DNA from: Flaveria trinervia
Taxonomy: Eukaryota > Streptophyta > Magnoliopsida > Asterales > Asteraceae
DNA: 64,000 nt
NCBI GenBank assembly: GCA_025506515.1
Contig: JACCIX010000775.1
Coordinates: 31,001 to 95,000 of the forward strand
Direction: 5' to 3'
Each line of letters begins with the position of its first letter. Positions within the stretch are counted from its first letter, which is position 1. The notes under the pieces were generated by a model, which was not told the DNA's origin, did no database searches, and worked only from the letters and a program-made list of their open reading frames with translations. The position numbers and the translations under genes are program-made. Below, piece after piece: positions 22,534 to 34,599 of this stretch.

Positions 22534-22991
22534 TAAAGTCTAACCGGATCTGGATAGAGAAATGAACGATAATAACACGTTGAATGAGCAAAGTTAATGA
22601 ATGGAATGATGAAGATAATACTGATATTATCTGTATGTACGTATGATGTATGATCGCGAACGAATGCAAAGAAAAGTATGTTTTTTTATAAAACTAGAAC
22701 CCATCAGCAACGCTGACTTTGATGTGTTTCCAGTTGGCAGGTAATGATTGCTGAGGATGGCACGGGCGACTACTCAGCTCTTTTGGGATGGCATTCTTTT
22801 GATTAATGTTTTTGCATTGTAATGCGAACAAGCTATTTTGTAATGAATGTTGTATTAATTTGCAAAAGCATTTACATGGAAATGAAGATTTTTTTAGTTT
22901 TCCGCTACGATTTTATGAAATACAAATGTAATTATACGTTTTATGTGCGATGAGAACCCAACTGTAAGCGTCCCGATTTTGGGGCCTTACA
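22534..22991 (+). repeat. 3' LTR of gypsy A, second part
   Basis: Resumes the A LTR after copia C, matching about 2613-3075 of the 5' LTR, and ends GGGGCCTTACA. It is followed by the taagt duplication. Confidence 0.92.
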
Positions 22992-25618
22992 TAAGTCTTG
23001 CACCGGAAGTTTTATGATACTAGAGTAAAAATGATAAACGTCACATACATCATTTACTCTCTTTATCAAGAAGGCATCAAACACTTCGTCATACTTCCAT
23101 GCAATTATCTTTACTTGATTTGTAAAATCTGGAGCAATCATTGCATTCAACAATTCAGCAACTGATTGTCCTTTCTGCAATATATTTCTTACTAAATCTC
23201 CTGTTGTTCTTGAACTATCGAGAATATTCCTTTGACCAGTTGATGCTTTATAGGTTTGTCTTTCAGGATCAGCAAACATTTCCATCAATTCTTTTCTACG
23301 AGTGTGAGCATCATCAAGTCTTGACATTTGTTTTATTTCCTAAGGCTTCAACATTCTTGTTCTTTTTGTTATCTCAAGATACTGAGGGTTATCTGTATCC
23401 AGCACTATCATCTTCTTATTTGTTTCTCAGTTTCTTGAAAGTTTCTCACAAGATTTCTCAGAGATACAGATTGTAATCTCTTCAGCTTCCTCCACGGGTA
23501 ATTTCTAGCTTGCAACCATGATCTAAGAGCAGGAATACTCATATTATCAGGACCAGGATGGTGCAGCTCAGAACTAGACAGTTCTTCTACATTTATAACC
23601 TCCTTTGTTCTTATCCATTCACCATGCTCAACCACTATCTCATTTGGATCTATTGAAGCAACTGACTCTACATAGATGCATTTCTCGTATTCATCATTAA
23701 TTTGAGAAACAGTCAGTCCATCCAAATACACTCTATTGTATTTCATGTTCACAAGGTAGTTATATTTTTCTTCAAAATCCTGTGGTACTTCATCTTGTTC
23801 TTGTATATGTTCTTGTGAAGAGAAATGTGACACAAATTCAGCTTCGTAAATGTCTTCATTTTCAAGAACTTCATCATACCAATCATCATTATATACTTCT
23901 TCAATATCATCTAGAGCATCAATCTGTTCTTGAACATTTTGCTCTTCAACCAATTCTTCAGTTCTTTGAATTTTAGAAGAAGATTCAGTCCGATCAACTT
24001 CTTCTAATCATTTACTTTCCGTTTGCCTTTTCTTTGTTCAAGATTTTCTTCAATTTGCACCTCAGTACTAATTACATGTACTGGAGATATAGCTTTCTGA
24101 GCTTCTCTTTCCTTTATCAATTCAGCTTTAAGATTTTCATTTTCTTCAGATAGCTTCTTGAATTTCTCCTCAAGACTATCATAATCTTTAATAATGACTT
24201 CAAAGTTCTTTATCACATCTTCTTTATCTTGAGCAAAACTAACAATTTTTTCATCTTTTAACACAATTTCTTCAAACAACTTCAAATTTTCATCTTTGGG
24301 CTTTTGAATTTCTTTTTCACAAGCATTGATTATCTCTTTCATTCTTTCATTTTCAACTTTCAACTTTTCAATCTCCATTTCTTTGTTTACATTTTCTTCT
24401 TTCAACTTTTCAATCACATCAACTTCAACTATTTCCTCTGTTTGTATAGACACATTGTGTGACATACTAAGAGGAATTTCTTCTGCTCCTTCATTTTCAT
24501 CAATTTCAAATACTGGATTGAATGGAATATCATTGATAAAATCAGAATCAGATGTTTGATTTTGAGAATTTCTTTCTGTTATAACTTCCTCAACATTTTC
24601 TTCAATGAAAGCCTGTGTCTCATTTTCAGTATTTTCAACATTCCCTTCTTCATTTCCTTCTTGAATTACTTTAGTGACATTATCATTTTCATCATCATCA
24701 TCATCACTTTCTTCACTTGATGAACTTTCAGATATATCCTCATCACTTTCTTCATCAACTTCTACATCTTCAATCAGATCATTTGGATCTATTGGTTCTT
24801 CTTCAGTTAGATGAAAGTGTGGCTGAGTAATATCAACTTCATCCTTAGATACATTTCTGATATAATCAAAAACTGGAATGTTTTGAGCACCCGTTATCAT
24901 TGCCAGTCTTTTGTACACACTTTCTGACATGTGCTCTAACTGAATTCTATCACCAATAACTTCAGCAGCATACAAATCTGGATTCGCATCATTAATGAGA
25001 AGTTGAAGAAATCTTGGGTACATGAATACTTATGTCTTACTCCTCTTTCCAGATTAAAAATAAATCCATTCATTATCCACTTAGCCATATTGAAGCTTCT
25101 GTTAGTGGATAAGGCTACAATTGGAGATGCAATGTCAACAGGGAATGAATCCCAACCCCACTTCTTTTTGACATGCAATGTTGAAATATGTAGCATAAAA
25201 GCTTCCAATGTTTAAATACACGAGCTCTGAAAAACTATTTCTTCAGGAAATGATCTGGATGACCCATCTGTAGAAAAACTTCTCTACATTCATTAAATGT
25301 ATATTGAGATAAATCTTCAGGATCATTATCTCCCAGTCTTAGAGCTTGTCTAATTGCTTCTTCAGAAACTTCAATCATTCTTTCTGAAGTAATGAAGGCT
25401 CTTAAAAATTTGTTTCCTTGATCATCTCTTTCAACTTTTGCAGTTCTCCATAGTTTTTTAATCATTCTTCCATTAATCATGGGCCTTGCACACATGGCAT
25501 AAACATATTTTGTTCTGAGTAAAAATATGATAATGTCTTCATATCTAGTAGCTTCTCTATTTTCATCATCTAAAAATGCAACTACATTATGTTTTGGCTC
25601 AAATTTTAATTCTGCCAT
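22992..25618 (-). pseudogene. ORF3 of copia D, N-terminal and middle part
   Basis: Starts at ATG 25618 (minus), where MAELKFEPKHN matches the N-termini of F and C. Order on the minus strand: KHN motif; SEEAIRQAL near 25360; MYPRF at 25009-25023; a long Glu/Asp-rich region with predicted coiled coil (about 24850-24010); a further acidic segment (23953-23408); a C-terminal segment (23327-22992) with KIIAW. It is then cut by gypsy A and continues at 908-44. Stops or frameshifts occur near 25235, 25020, 24004 and 23408. Whole ORF3 is about 3.5 kb. It is very hydrophilic, with no membrane segment seen; a structural or nucleic-acid-binding role is more likely than an envelope. Confidence 0.75.
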
Positions 25619-26013
25619 TTGCAAAACATAACAAAAGTATGATGAGAACATTAAATATTGATTAATGAAATGTATTTCTACATATGACTTTTGATTTTGA
25701 GTTTTTAATTTGACCTTTTTATTTTTACTTTTGAATTAAGATTTCAAATTGTAAAACATTAATATTTATTCATTTTGACTTTATTATTTTAACATTTCAA
25801 TTTTGATTTAATTTTAATTTTTATTTATTTTTGTTCAAAGAATTAATTGTCTGTTCATCTTCTTCTTCTTCCACTATGCAAAGTCGACTGATTTCTTCAT
25901 TAAAAATTTTTTCACTTTAACATCAAAACAATACATCAAGAGACTCGCAAATGTGTTCTTATCAGTAATCCATTATCAATATTTGATATGACTCTCATTT
26001 TATCAAACTAAAC
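25619..26013 (-). other. Leader region of D ORF3
   Basis: A/T-rich non-coding stretch upstream of the D ORF3 start. It ends with the taaac target site of solo LTR B and continues at 27867-28118. Confidence 0.5.
26009..26013. repeat. Target-site duplication of solo LTR B (taaac)
   Basis: taaac occurs at 26009-26013 and again at 27867-27871, flanking LTR B exactly. Confidence 0.92.
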
Positions 26014-27866
26014 TGTAAGGCCCCGTTCCCGGGACGCTTACAGCTGGGTTCTCATCGCACCCAAAACATATAATTACATTTGTATTTAATAAATCGCAGC
26101 GGAAAACTAAAACAAACTTCCATTTCCATGTAAATGCTTTTGCAAACTAATACAACATTCATTACAAAAATAGTTTGTTCGCATTACAATGCAAAAACAT
26201 TAATCAAAAGAATGCCATCCCAAAAGAGCTGAGTAGTCGCCCGTGCCATCCTCAGCAATCATTACCTGCAAACTGGAAACACATCAAAGTCAGTGTTGCT
26301 GAGTGAGTTCTAGTTTTATAAATAAAACATACCTTACTTCATATAAAACCGTTCGTTACTTTTACATGATCACACATGATACGTACACATAGATATATCA
26401 TTATTATCTTCTTCATTCGTTCATTCGTTCTTTCATTACCTTACTTGCGCATCGGACATCATCCATACCAATACCATGTGCTACACCCCGGTTAGTCGTA
26501 GCTACCGGGACGAAGTCAACAAATGAACAGCTAAACGTATGCCACGGTACTAGCAGTAACCATCAGTCTTAGCTACTGGGCCGAAGTCAACGAATGAACA
26601 GCTAAACGTATGCCACAGTACTAGGGGTGAGCGGTAGAGGTTCTACATTGAGGGTCAATCACCAAGAAGGACCTGTTATCCGATATGTGCAAGACGTTTC
26701 ATTCGTTCATTAATACATGCATTCATTCATCATGTTCCTCTTTCTTTATCTTTCACTTTACGTTACATAATACTTCGTTCATTCATCATAACAGGTAAAG
26801 CCATAGGAAGATATTATACATCACACTAAGGAACATTAACATGCATCAACATCACATCATACAGGGCAACATCATACATACATAACAAGCCTAAACATGC
26901 AACATCATCATCGTCATCATGCCCAGCATGCTTTCTAAGACCTCGATCGTCATCTAAAAACCCTTATGGGAACCTTTACATCAAAACTTACATCTGCACC
27001 TTCCCCCGAAGGTCAGAAGTCATTCTACACCTTCCTCGGGTTCAACAGCCCTATTCGGGCGTATGGACACCCTTCAGTCGCATGGCCTCCATGCGACTGA
27101 ACATCATGCGATTGAACTAATACGGATGAACACCTATGCGAATGAACATCCAGTCGTGCGAATGGACCTTCAGTCACATGACCCCATGCGATTGGCCCTT
27201 CAATTGTGCGAATGAACCCCAATCGTGCAAATGGACCCCCAATCGCACCCTAATCGGCCGTATGGCCTCCATTTGGCCTCCAGTCGGTCGCCTAGCCCTA
27301 ACTGATGCAGAATGCAGTTCAACCCGACTGCAGCCGAGGGTTTTCGGCCTCCAAACTCATCTAAACCCATTTTAAGCCTAAATCGACCATCCTAAACCTT
27401 AGGGATGCATACCATAACATTATCCAAGCACAACCAAGCAAGAAATCAACCCCAAACGGGTCCTACACATACATACACGCATACATCCGGGTCTTCACCC
27501 AAAAACGCGAAAAAGGGTTTTCAGATGTGTTCCAGCCCCAAAATCATTCAAAAACTTGTGAAAGAGGGGTCCTAGAACTCACCTAAACGAGCACAATGAC
27601 AAGAGCTTCGATTTGCTTGCTTCACGACGATTTTGGCGACCCGAACCGACCCGAACCGGCACTTTTCCTCTTTTTCCCTCTTCTTTCTCTCTTCTTCTCT
27701 TTATAAGGTGAAATGTGAGTATGGGGAGAGTGGGCTGCCCTCTCCCTACATATATCACCACATTTCCCAACTTTTCTTCGTTGGCGAGTTTGGTCCCTCT
27801 ACTTTTGGACTTTATTTTCTTTTCTTTCGCCACCGGCTTCAAAATAGTAAATATTCGGGTGTTACA
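26014..27866 (-). mobile_element. Solo LTR B, gypsy A family
   Basis: A single 1,853-bp LTR in minus orientation. Its ends, TGTAAGGCCCC (plus strand, left) and GGTGTTACA (right), match the A LTR ends. The flanking taaac duplication shows it is a complete solo LTR left by LTR-LTR recombination. It has TTATAAAG on the minus strand near 27700-27711, a likely TATA box, the motif array at about 27060-27300, and two ~75-bp tandem units at about 26485-26630 with CAGCTAAACGTATGCCAC. Those units replace the five 60-bp units of A. Confidence 0.9.
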
Positions 27867-28118
27867 TAAACTAGGATTATATATGTTCGAACGCCCAAAT
27901 AGCATTCAATCGTCTCTTTCAAATCACTAATTTAATTCAAAAATTATTTTATGTATTTGAATCACAAACTTACGTTTATATATCCAAATGTAATGTATAC
28001 TCAAAGATTTGATACGATTAAGATGAAATACGGATATGTTGATGCTCGACAATCGCAGTTCGAGGGTTTTGGTTCTGAGATTTTGAAGTGTGAATGAAAA
28101 ATACGCATAAGTGTTCAA

Positions 28119-28126
28119 TTTATATA
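28119..28126 (-). promoter_or_regulatory. Candidate internal TATA box for ORF3 of copia D
   Basis: TATATAAA on the minus strand lies directly downstream of the D pre-ORF3 array. Without solo LTR B the distance to the ORF3 ATG is about 640 bp. The array-TATA-ORF3 order repeats that of C, E and F. Confidence 0.55.
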
Positions 28127-28620
28127 AGTGAAATTTTAGGCGTATGAGCCCTGTTCGGACGTATGATCCCTGTTTGGGCGTATGAAAACCTAGAATTCAC
28201 TTATTTTGTTAGACGCATGAGCACTGTTATGCGTTTTAAGTCAGACGCATGAAAACTGTTCAGACGCATAAGCACTGTTTATGCGCTTTTGCACTGTTCA
28301 GTCGCATGGACTTTGTAAAACGTCTAACACTTGAAATTTTGAAACTTTAGACGTATGAGACATGACAAATGTCTAACACACTATTTAGATGCATGGGATT
28401 GTCATAAACGCCCAATACTTGAAATTTTCACATGTATTACAACTATTTAGACGCATGGGAATGAATCAAACGTCCAACACTTGTAATTTTCATAGATGTA
28501 TTACAACTGTTTAGACACATGGAAAACGTCCAACACTTGTATAATCGTGAAAAATTCATCATGCTCCTATTGAGACGCATGTCCACTGTTTAGGTGCATG
28601 AGATGAATTTCAAACACTTG
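28127..28620 (-). repeat. Motif array upstream of ORF3 in copia D
   Basis: On the minus strand it is repeated as CATGCGTCTGAACAGTT, CATGCGACTGAACAGTG and CATACGTCCGAACAGGG, and extends as weaker AGACGCATG units to about 28620. It is the D version of the array found before ORF3 in C and F. It differs in sequence but shares a CG-N-CTGAA core. Confidence 0.82.
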
Positions 28621-28735
28621 TGATTTCCAATTTCTTCACTTTCACATTTTTTACCATTTAGATCCTCAAATTTTGAACTTTTTCATTTTGCACTTTCAAT
28701 TTATAAAATATTTATTTTTTATTTTTATTTTGTAT

Positions 28736-28830
28736 TTCTTTTTAATTTCTTTTTAAATTTCTTTTTAAATTTCTTTTTAAATTTCTTTTTAAATTCTTTT
28801 TAAATTTCTTTTTAATTTTTTAAATTTCTT
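28736..28830. repeat. Short tandem repeat (TTTCTTTTTAA)n
   Basis: About eight 11-bp units of TTTCTTTTTAA with small changes lie in the spacer of D. This is a simple T-rich repeat. Confidence 0.85.
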
Positions 28831-30067
28831 TTGTCCTTCATTTTAGTCTCATCATAACATCACATATCATCTAATTGTCAACTTAAAAATCATTTTTAGT
28901 TTACAAAAATACTTTGAACACAAAGCATCATCCTTTGAATTCAACATTTCAAATTTTGATTATGATTATTGAATATTTTCTGAGAACAACTCTTTCAGAT
29001 ATTACTCCCCCTAAACTTTTAAGTTTGAAAAATTTATAAGTTTCTTATAAAAGAGAATAAGATCACCATCACATTGAGACATTGCCTTCACACACAAAGA
29101 CATGCATAAAAAAATGAAAATAGAATTAAAATTTAATATTTAAACGAAGAATAAATGTCTACAGAGAGATCATATTAATGAAGATCAGCACATTAAAATA
29201 AAATGAATGTGGATAGTCATAGACAATGAATAAATCCTGATCAAGTATGTTCCAGGTCAGTGATATCACAGTAAAGGAGATACAAGATCTAAGGACATAC
29301 AATTAGTGTTTTTGACACAACTATCAACTCACTTACTTTTCAATTCTTGGATTGATTAGTATTGATTTAGATATGACATGATGTAAAGCATACAGAGACT
29401 GAGAGAATTTAACTATCATTATGAAATGTAAGAGAGAAACACATGCTTAACTTATTACCTGAAACATAGATATCACGAGAGTTCATGTTACTTAGTTAAT
29501 AGAGGATGATCATGGATAACCATTGGATTAGCTCTGACTATTCTTTTGAATAGGTTGTGCACATTGGCATCTTTTTGCATCAAAAAAAGAATCCAAGTCT
29601 GTAATGACTTACAACAGAGGATATCTGAGTACTTCAGGTCTATGATGACTCATAACAGAGAAGTGAAATGATGCTTTGTAACAGATCTCATGATTCACAT
29701 AGTTTCAACATGTGTGAGAGATGTATCTTAACAAACATTCATTCTAATAAGCTAAAGCTACTCAAAAGTACTCAGATGAATACACACAAGCATGTATGTT
29801 TAGTTTGATCACAAGAATTTACTTTTCAGCATAATAGTCAGATATTAGCTACACATCATATGTGATCATGTCTAGACTTTATGAATGAGTGAAGTATGCA
29901 ACTGATCTCACTAATGTACTATCATTTCTCACATATTGCAAAACATAATCCTTTCCAAAAAAAATATTTTTGTATTTTAGATATATGTTTTTGTATTTGA
30001 TTTTTCTATGAAAAACATAAAATCACACACACACAAAAATATAAACAGGCAATTCACAATGAGAGTT
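28831..30067 (-). other. Spacer between pol and ORF3 of copia D
   Basis: A/T-rich, with no ORF I can support. It corresponds in place to 17176-18724 of copia C. Nothing else recognisable. Confidence 0.5.
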
Positions 30068-30726
30068 TCACTTATTATGATCTTTTGATTTAGGGAGATC
30101 ACATATTATTATAAGACCAATTGATTCTACTAAATACTCAAACCGTCCTGGTAGGAAGGCTTTAGTAAATAGATCTGCCAATTGTTTTTCTGTTGCAATT
30201 TGAATCAATATGATTAAACCTTTTTCAGAGTTATCTCTAAGAAAATGATATCGAATTTCGATATGTTTTGTTTTTGAGTGTTGAGCAGGATTAGCTGTTA
30301 TGAACATAGCAGCTGTGTTATCAATATAGATTGGTGTTTTAAGAAAGTTGAATCCATAATCTAGTAATTGATTTTGCAACCAAAGAATTTGAGAACATCC
30401 TGCTGATGCAGCAATGTACTCAGCTTCTGCAGTTGAAACAGAGACATTGTTTGTTTCTTGCATTGCCATGAAACTAATCTGGGACCAAGAAATTGACACC
30501 CACCCGAAGTAGATTTTCTATCTTGACAACATCCACCATAATCACTATCAGTTTATCCATATAGTTCAAAGTTACCCTCGTAAGGATACCAAAGCCCTAA
30601 GGCTGGTTTTCCTTTGAGATACCTGAATATTCTTTTGATAGCAATTAAGTGAGATTCTTTCGGGTCTGATTGATACCTGGCACATACACAAACAACATAC
30701 ATAATGTCTGGTTTAGATGCAGTAAG
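30068..30726 (-). pseudogene. pol: RNase H end of copia D pol
   Basis: Last part of D pol, separated from RT by composite E/F. On the minus strand from 30726 it has DSDYGG and STSGGCQF motifs, then after a frameshift near 30500 STAEAEYIAA, DNTAAM and HIEIRYHF, ending at a stop at 30068. These are the standard copia RNase H motifs. The start joins 49816 across the gtaag duplication. Confidence 0.87.
30722..30726. repeat. Target-site duplication of copia E (gtaag)
   Basis: gtaag at 30722-30726 recurs at 49811-49815. D pol reads across the pair, from MIGSLMYLT on the right to the RNase H region on the left. Confidence 0.92.
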
Positions 30727-31621
30727 TGATAGGATCAGCGATCAAAAGTTTGATGTATTAGAGTTCAAAGCAGTGGAATACAAACAGGCTTTAGACAAAT
30801 TGTAGCATGTAATCGATACTTGTATGCATTAAGAGCACATACGGTTATAGTGAGAGAATATATATTTCTGATTGAAGGAATGTTTATAGATATAGAATAT
30901 TTCTAATCAAATCATTCATATCATTCCCGTCATTCACATTATTACAATAGGTTGTCACTCCTTATATAGAGTGCAACAATCACTGCTGTTATCACAGAAA
31001 GTGACAACTGGCAGATCTAATACAAAAATAACTAACTCTTAACAAGCTACTGAAATGTTCACAACTACTGAGAACATATCAGAGTGTTAAGTACAGAATA
31101 AAAACTACTGATTAGAAACTACTGAAACTACAACGACCAAAGAACAAGCTCTTCAGTCGTTTTACAAAACTACTGAAACTAGAAATATAAAACTACTGAT
31201 ATCACAACTACTGAAGAAGTACTCTTCAGCAGTTGTGACAAACTACTGACGCTTCAGTACTTGCTCTTCAGACTTTGACCTTCAGATGTTTCATCAGCTG
31301 ATGACTTCAGTAGATATCATCAGCTGATGTCTTCAGTCTTTGTCTTCAGACTTTGTACATCAGTTGTTGATCTTCAGCACTTGTAAACTCTTCAGCTGTT
31401 GTACTTCAGTACTTGGTCTTTTAGCTTCAGCACTTGTGTTCTTCAGCTGTTGTACTTCAGCACTTTAGTTCTTCAGCTGTGAAGTCTTCAGCACTTGATC
31501 TTCAGCTGTTGAAGTCTTCAGCACTTGTCAAACTGCTGATGAGGCTTTCAGCAGTTGTTGTGATACCATGTGGGACTTAGAGGTTTTCTGATCTTGGCTC
31601 ATTGGTTCTTTTGGTCCAACA
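30727..31621 (-). repeat. 3' LTR of copia E
   Basis: 895 bp. On the minus strand it starts TGTTGGACC at 31621 and its last bases have decayed from CA to TA at 30727. TATATAA is at 30962-30968 (minus). A dense array of CTTCAGCACTTG, CAGCTGTTG and CAGTAGTT motifs lies at about 31190-31560. Confidence 0.9.
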
Positions 31622-31636
31622 AACTCCCCCTGAACC
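31622..31636 (-). other. Polypurine tract of copia E
   Basis: The minus strand reads GGTTCAGGGGGAGTT directly before the 3' LTR, as in F at 45056-45070. Confidence 0.82.
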
Positions 31637-31836
31637 AATGCAGCCAAAACCTCTAAATTATTCATTATCCCACTTATTGTTGGCAAAGTGTTGGTCTTTT
31701 TCCTCTTGATCAGTAGAGAAGATGACCCATGTAAGCTCCGGCCTGGGAAGAAATCTCAGATATTTGTTTGGCAGGGTATGAATGGGAACTCTGTTTTGGG
31801 GAACTGGACACAGAGTTGTTATCCCATTCATGAGAT

Positions 31837-33465
31837 TTACTTCCCCATAATGAGTCTGTATGACTCTCGAACATAGGCCTCAAGGAGAACAACTTGTTCC
31901 TCCTGAGAGAGTTCTTCTACTCCTCCTTCGAAGAAGAACTCTCGACCATAGTACTCTGATAAGTACTTCATGGTCCTGCCATTTTTCAGCTCCACCGTAG
32001 TTACCTCCCTATATACAAATTCATCAGGATGGTTGCCTTCAAGGAGTAACTGGAGCTCATTCTTCTGGATGTCTTCAAGCTTTTTATATAACAACCCTTC
32101 TTAATCATCTTGTTTTCTAGTAAAGCTTGAGGGGTCTTCTTTGCTTGGTGAGCTTTCTTGAATTCATCAATGATTTCCCAAGGTGAGACTACAATGGCCA
32201 ACATGATGGTAGAATCTATTGTTTTTCGTACCTGGCCATGTATCTGTGTGGAATAGTTCTTTTATGGATTCTAGAACTCACCCTGGGGTCTGGCCATACT
32301 CTCACTCTCTCCTTCTGATACTGAAAAGTGTGCCTGAGAGTGTACAGCCTTTAAGCATGCCCTTTCATGGCTTGAATAGATGATGACTGAGGAAATTCCT
32401 TGTCAACCATATTCAACAGTTGCTCATCGTGCTGTTTCTGCTGTTCTTCTTCTTCTATCTTGACTCTGACCATTTCCCTTGAGATTCAGGTGTGATCATG
32501 AGTTGACTTCGGGGTTTTGGTAGCTTTAGAACAGCAGAGAGTGGTAGACTATCATCTTCATCCTCCTCTTCTTCTTCTTCTTCCATCCTCAGCACCCTTC
32601 TCCTCCTTCTAGGTGCATCACTGGAGGATGGTTGGGTTGGTGAAGGAATTGGTTTTGGAGAATGAAGATGTTTGGATTTTGGCTTAGAGATTGGTTGGGA
32701 GATTTGAGGGATAGGCTCTGTTTGAGTGGGTGGAAGAGAAGGTTGATCCAGCATCTTTATAGTTAGTTTCGCCTTTGTGAGTTTAGCCATCTCTAACCTT
32801 TTACCAGCCCCAGCCTCATCAAGGGTTTCCACAATAATCCCTTTGTTGAATTGCTCAGACAGACAGATTCTGGTGGCTATAGCCAGAATACTGTCCCTGG
32901 TCCACGCTGCGAATCTCCATTAACGATTTCCTAAGTATTTTGCAATAAAGCAGATCATGATTCAATCTCTCTTTTCCAGAGCATCATACCCAGCGCCATC
33001 GGGTCTGAATCTCTTGGACTTCCAACCTTCTGATCTCACTATCCAATGTGGCTGTATCAAACCCCTGCATGAAGAGTGTTCAATTATTTATCCATGGATC
33101 GGCTGTGTGTAGTATCAGCTTCTTTTACCAGCTCTTCCAAGGGTTTGTCTCAGCAGTATGATCATCAGCCTTTTCTTTGCTTGTAAAGTGAAGCAGAGGT
33201 TGATTTTCTCTCCTCATCTTGGCTTGCTTCTCTTCTTCTTTTCTCTGTTCTTTTCCTTCTTTCTTTCACGCAGTACTTCCCCCTTTGTGGATGCATTGGA
33301 GGAAGGGTTTGTCCCGCAGAAAGAGTATTTTGTACAGAAGCTCAATCAAGGGTGTAAGAGTTGAGGAAATCGAGGAAAGCCTTCATCAATGGCTTTTGTC
33401 ACAATATCAGTGCTTATGGGTGTGATGAGAGGGAGGGAAAATTTTTGAAGTACAAACACATATTT
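31837..33465 (-). pseudogene. ORF3 of copia E, C-terminal part
   Basis: Homologous to F 43200-44855 at high similarity. On the minus strand it includes a Pro/Ser/Thr-rich segment, RRRRRVLRMEEEEEE (about 32580), a segment with VVSPWEIIDEFKKAHQ near 32190 and a C-terminal piece ending RLIMGK at the stop 31837. Frameshifts or stops occur near 32830, 32450 and 32090. It is cut at 33465 by F. The protein is charged and hydrophilic, with no membrane segment seen. Confidence 0.75.
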
Positions 33466-34364
33466 TGTGGACCAAAAGAACCAATGAGCCAAGATCAGAA
33501 AACCTCTAAGTCCCACATGGTATCACAACAACTGCTGAAAGCCTCATCAGTAGTTTGACAAGTGCTGAAGACTTCAACAGCTGAAGATCAAGTGCTGAAG
33601 ACCTTAACAGCTGAAGAACCAAAGTGCTGAAGTACAACAGCTGAAGAACACAAGTGCTAAAGCTGAAAGAGAAAGACCAAGTACTGAAGTACAACAGCTG
33701 AAGAGTTCACAAGTACTGAAGATCAACAACTGATGTGTACAAAGTCTGAAGACAAAGACTGAAGACATCAGCTGATGATATCTACTGAAGTCATCAGCTG
33801 ATGAAACACCTGAAGGTCAAAGTCTGAAGATCAAGTACTGAAGCCTCAGTAGTTTGTCACAACTGCTGAAGAGTACTTCTTCAGTAGTTGTGATATCAGT
33901 AGTTTTATATTTTTATGTTTCAGTAGTTTTGTAAAACGACTGAAGAGCTTGTTCTTCAGTCGTTGTAGTTTCAGTAGTTTTATATTTTGTACTTAACATG
34001 CTGATATGTTCTCAGTAGTTGTGAACATTTCAGTAGTTTGTTAAGAATTAGTTATTTTTGTATTGGATCTGCCAGTTGTCACTTTCCGTGATAACACAGT
34101 GACTGTTGCACTCTATATAAGGAGTGACAACCTATTGTAATCATTGATGAATGAGTAATTGAATGGAATGAATGATTGATTTGATTAGAAATATTCTACA
34201 TCTATAAACATTCCTAGAAATCAGAAATACATATTCTCTCCCTATAACCGTATGCGATCTTAATGCTTACAAGTATCGATTGCTTGCTACAATTTGTCTA
34301 ATTCTGTTTGTATTCCGCTGCTTTGTATTCTGATACATCAAACTTGTGATCACTGATCCTGTCA
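33466..34364 (+). repeat. 5' LTR of copia F
   Basis: Starts TGTGGACC (one T lost relative to TGTTGGACC) and ends CCTGTCA. The motif array at about 33530-34060 in U3 has CAGCTGAAG, AGTGCTGAAG, CATCAGCTGATG and AAACGACTGAAGAG with its inverse CTTCAGTCGTT. TATATAA is at 34114-34120. Confidence 0.92.
34105..34131 (+). promoter_or_regulatory. TATA box of copia F LTR inside an inverted repeat
   Basis: TATATAA (34114-34120) lies between GTTGCACTC and GAGTGACAAC, which are almost complementary. The same arrangement is in the 3' LTR (about 45712-45738) and inverted in both E LTRs. Confidence 0.7.
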
Positions 34365-34366
34365 AA

Positions 34367-34379
34367 TGGTATCAGAGCA
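34367..34379 (+). other. Primer-binding site of copia F
   Basis: TGGTATCAGAGCA begins 2 bp after the 5' LTR; initiator tRNA-Met type. Confidence 0.9.
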
Positions 34380-34599
34380 GGTTAATCATTGATCGATCTA
34401 ATAATTGATCATTGAAACTGCTATTCAAGATCTAAGTTTGATTGAATTAGCTTTTGTTTTTGCAAGAAACGGTTATAGAGATTGAATTTTCTGTATTTCT
34501 GCTCATTCATCCTGAGATCTTTTTCTTGGTTCTCATTGAGTTTGTTGTGGTTTGTCTAAAACTTTTTAAAACTTGAACTAAACTGTTTTTGAACTGAAA

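Larger units (their letters stand above)
909..22991 (+). mobile_element. Ty3/gypsy chromovirus A (Tekay-like)
   Basis: A complete gypsy element with 5' LTR, PBS, gag, protease, RT-RNase H-integrase, a C-terminal chromodomain, polypurine tract and 3' LTR. It is flanked by taagt duplications and sits in ORF3 of copia D. The RT-RNase H-integrase order and the chromodomain place it in the chromovirus clade. The long LTRs (about 2.16 kb) and the chromodomain style suggest the Tekay/Del lineage. The 3' LTR is split by copia C. Without C the element is about 9.3 kb. Confidence 0.93.

Noticed and set aside
24326..24559. Plus-strand Phe/Ser-rich ORF over D ORF3
   Set aside because: It is the antisense of a Lys/Glu-rich coiled coil, not a membrane protein.
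28119..28126. TATATAAA near 28120 as part of solo LTR B
   Set aside because: It lies outside the taaac duplications of B and next to the D array, so it belongs to D.
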